Assembly: GCF_035539115.1 (NCBI RefSeq)
Contig: NZ_DATLJA010000043.1
Location: 62,001-126,000 of the forward strand
Source of the DNA: Desulfitobacterium_A sp035539115
GTDB taxonomy: Bacteria; Bacillota; Desulfitobacteriia; Desulfitobacteriales; Desulfitobacteriaceae
DNA length: 64,000 nucleotides
Direction of reading: 5' to 3'
In this document: one piece after another, positions 62,357 to 64,000 of the stretch
Layout of the letters: the number at the start of each line of letters is the position of its first letter
Position numbering within the stretch: the stretch's first letter is position 1
Notes under the pieces: generated by a model
What the model saw: only the letters and a program-made list of their open reading frames with translations
Told to the model about the DNA's origin: nothing
The model's database searches: none
Program-made: the position numbers and the translations under genes

Positions 62357-63949
62357 ATGACGAAGTTTATTTTTGTTACGGGTGGGGTCGTATCCTCTTT
62401 AGGCAAGGGGATTACTGCCGCTTCACTGGGGTGCTTGCTAAAGAATAGGGGATTGAAGATTGCAATTCAGAAGTTTGATCCCTATATTAACATCGATCCA
62501 GGAACGATGAGCCCTTACCAACATGGAGAAGTCTTTGTAACCGATGACGGAGCAGAGACTGACTTAGATCTGGGTCATTATGAGCGATTTATTGATGTTC
62601 CGGTCTCCAAAAGTAGCAATGTGACTACAGGTAAAATCTACTGGTCGGTTATTAACAAAGAAAGAAAAGGAGATTATCTCGGAGGGACGGTTCAGGTCAT
62701 TCCGCATATTACCAATGAAATTAAAGAACGGATTTATCGGGTCGCTCGTGAATCTCATCCGGATGTTGTCATTACGGAAATTGGTGGAACGGTAGGAGAT
62801 ATTGAATCTCAGCCTTTCTTGGAAGCGATTCGTCAGATGCGGAGCGATCTCGGTCGTGAGAATGTGCTCTATCTCCATGTGACCTTAGTACCCTACCTTG
62901 CTGCTTCAAGAGAGTTGAAAACAAAGCCTTCCCAACATTCTGTGAAGGAACTGCGTGGTTTGGGGATTCAGCCCAATGTTTTAGTTTGCCGTGCTGAACA
63001 TGAGATTTCTGAAGATATGAAGGAAAAATTAGCACTCCTTTGTGATATTGATCGGGAGGCGATTGTTCAAACGGTGGATGCACCAACCATTTATGAGGTA
63101 CCGTTAACCCTTCAAGAAGAGGGTCTCGACGATATTGTGCTTCGCCATTTCGGGTTAGAAGCTCCTCGGGCGGATATGACCGAGTGGAAGGCGATGGTCG
63201 AGCGGATTAAATCACCAACTCGTGAAGTTGAGATTGCAATCGTGGGTAAATATGTTGCGTTACCAGATGCTTATCTCAGCGTAGCCGAAGCGCTTCGTCA
63301 TGCTGCGACCGAGCAATCGACAAAAGTTAAAATCAAGTGGGTAAACTCGGAAGAAATTGAAGAAAAGTCGGCAGAGGAACTTCTCCAAGGCGTGAAAGGA
63401 ATTCTTGTACCTGGTGGGTTTGGAAACCGTGGGATTGAAGGGAAAATCGAGGCCATTCGCTATGCTCGTGAAAATAAAGTTCCCTTCTTGGGTATTTGTT
63501 TAGGTATGCAATGTGCGATTATTGAATTTGCGCGGAATGTCTGTAAAATGGAAGGTGCAAATAGCACGGAGTTTGATGAGGATACAGCTTATCCGGTCAT
63601 TGATATTCTGCCTGAACAAAAGGATATTGAAGATAAAGGCGGGACGATGCGCCTTGGACTTTCTCCCGTGAAATTAGAAGAGGGCAGCAAGGTCTACTCG
63701 TCTTATCAAGAAGAAGTAATCTATGAACGCCATCGCCATCGTTATGAAATGAATAACCAGTATCGCAAAGAGTTAGAGGATGCTGGGCTGAAATTTTCCG
63801 GGACATCACCGGATGGACGCTTGGTCGAGGTCACAGAATATGCGGAACATCCTTGGTTTGTTGCGTCACAATACCATCCAGAGTTCAAGTCCCGCCCGAA
63901 TCGTCCCCATCCTCTCTTCAGAGACTTTATTAATGCGGCTCTGAAGTAA
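62357..63949 (+). CDS. pyrG: CTP synthase
   Basis: A 530-residue two-domain enzyme that makes CTP from UTP, ATP and glutamine. The synthase domain (1-265) opens with KFIFVTGGVVSSLGKGITAA and has PYINIDPGTM near residue 53. The class I glutamine amidotransferase domain (about 290-530) has LVPGGFGNRGIEG near 350, the catalytic cysteine in GICLGMQ near 378, and the His/Glu pair in YHPEFKSRP near 512. ATG 62357 follows GAAAGGATAGGG. Secure. Confidence 0.97.
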   Translation: MTKFIFVTGGVVSSLGKGITAASLGCLLKNRGLKIAIQKFDPYINIDPGTMSPYQHGEVFVTDDGAETDLDLGHYERFIDVPVSKSSNVTTGKIYWSVINKERKGDYLGGTVQVIPHITNEIKERIYRVARESHPDVVITEIGGTVGDIESQPFLEAIRQMRSDLGRENVLYLHVTLVPYLAASRELKTKPSQHSVKELRGLGIQPNVLVCRAEHEISEDMKEKLALLCDIDREAIVQTVDAPTIYEVPLTLQEEGLDDIVLRHFGLEAPRADMTEWKAMVERIKSPTREVEIAIVGKYVALPDAYLSVAEALRHAATEQSTKVKIKWVNSEEIEEKSAEELLQGVKGILVPGGFGNRGIEGKIEAIRYARENKVPFLGICLGMQCAIIEFARNVCKMEGANSTEFDEDTAYPVIDILPEQKDIEDKGGTMRLGLSPVKLEEGSKVYSSYQEEVIYERHRHRYEMNNQYRKELEDAGLKFSGTSPDGRLVEVTEYAEHPWFVASQYHPEFKSRPNRPHPLFRDFINAALK

Positions 63950-63969
63950 GAAACGAAAACAGCGTATAC

Positions 63970-64000
63970 TTCCATGGCTTATTAGGCCATGGAATCCTTT
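63970..64000 (+). terminator. Terminator of pyrG
   Basis: TTCCATGGC at 63970-63978 pairs with GCCATGGAA at 63986-63994, then TCCTTT at the window edge. Confidence 0.8.

Overview
The window reads as a chromosome segment of an anaerobic, spore-forming member of the Clostridia, most like the Desulfitobacterium/Desulfosporosinus group. This is inferred from gene content, not from a database search. The supporting genes are a SCIFF peptide with its radical SAM maturase, the germination pair sleB-ypeB, a sporulation-type Lon protease, an RNA polymerase delta subunit next to pyrG, and many iron-sulfur, molybdenum and B12 enzymes. Almost all genes on the flanks are housekeeping genes on the + strand.

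Layout. 1-8.0 kb: MazG-like protein, DUF2232 membrane protein, rplI, a LonC-type protease, dnaB, purB and purA, as often found near the origin in this group. 7.9-8.5 kb: a two-copy repeat with terminators, then a tRNA-Lys/Glu/Phe cluster. 8.6-10.3 kb: scfA and scfB. 10.4-15.8 kb: a molybdopterin oxidoreductase, a TPR protein, walJ, htrA and rlmH. 15.9-23.3 kb: a flavin reductase remnant, benE, an MBL-fold hydrolase, a VOC protein, a DUF2156 protein, glnS, an XRE regulator/membrane protein pair and ybaK. 23.3-28.3 kb: lysine riboswitch and lysA, asnS, and a class V aminotransferase. 28.4-31.1 kb: a GC-rich repeat region, then sleB and ypeB. 31.1-32.2 kb: a gene-free stretch with DnaA-box-like sites inside a perfect 17-bp inverted repeat. 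59.4-64 kb: DUF1934 protein, argS, rpoE and pyrG.

The main feature, 32.4-58.8 kb, is a nearly complete anaerobic nicotinate fermentation locus matching the pathway known from Eubacterium barkeri. Its genes encode enamidase, 6-hydroxynicotinate reductase, 2-(hydroxymethyl)glutarate dehydrogenase and dehydratase, 2-methyleneglutarate mutase with a MutL-type partner, 3-methylitaconate isomerase, dimethylmaleate hydratase (two subunits), dimethylmalate lyase, a NiaP-like niacin transporter, nicotinate dehydrogenase genes, and XdhC/YqeB maturation factors. It sits beside a sigma-54-dependent activator. Two well-spaced -24/-12 promoters are visible: one drives the enamidase operon, and one drives a divergent unit with a fumarate-reductase-like flavoprotein and a second NiaP-like transporter.

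The pathway would turn nicotinate into ammonia, propionate and pyruvate. The locus also shows decay. ndhF and ndhL are fused in frame, with the second half of the FAD subunit, the whole 2Fe-2S subunit and the start of ndhL missing. The second transporter carries a frameshift. Remnants of an IS110-type transposase and of a corrinoid protein flank the intact niaP. Nicotinate hydroxylation may therefore be broken here, or the assembly may be collapsed, while the steps from 6-hydroxynicotinate onward look intact.
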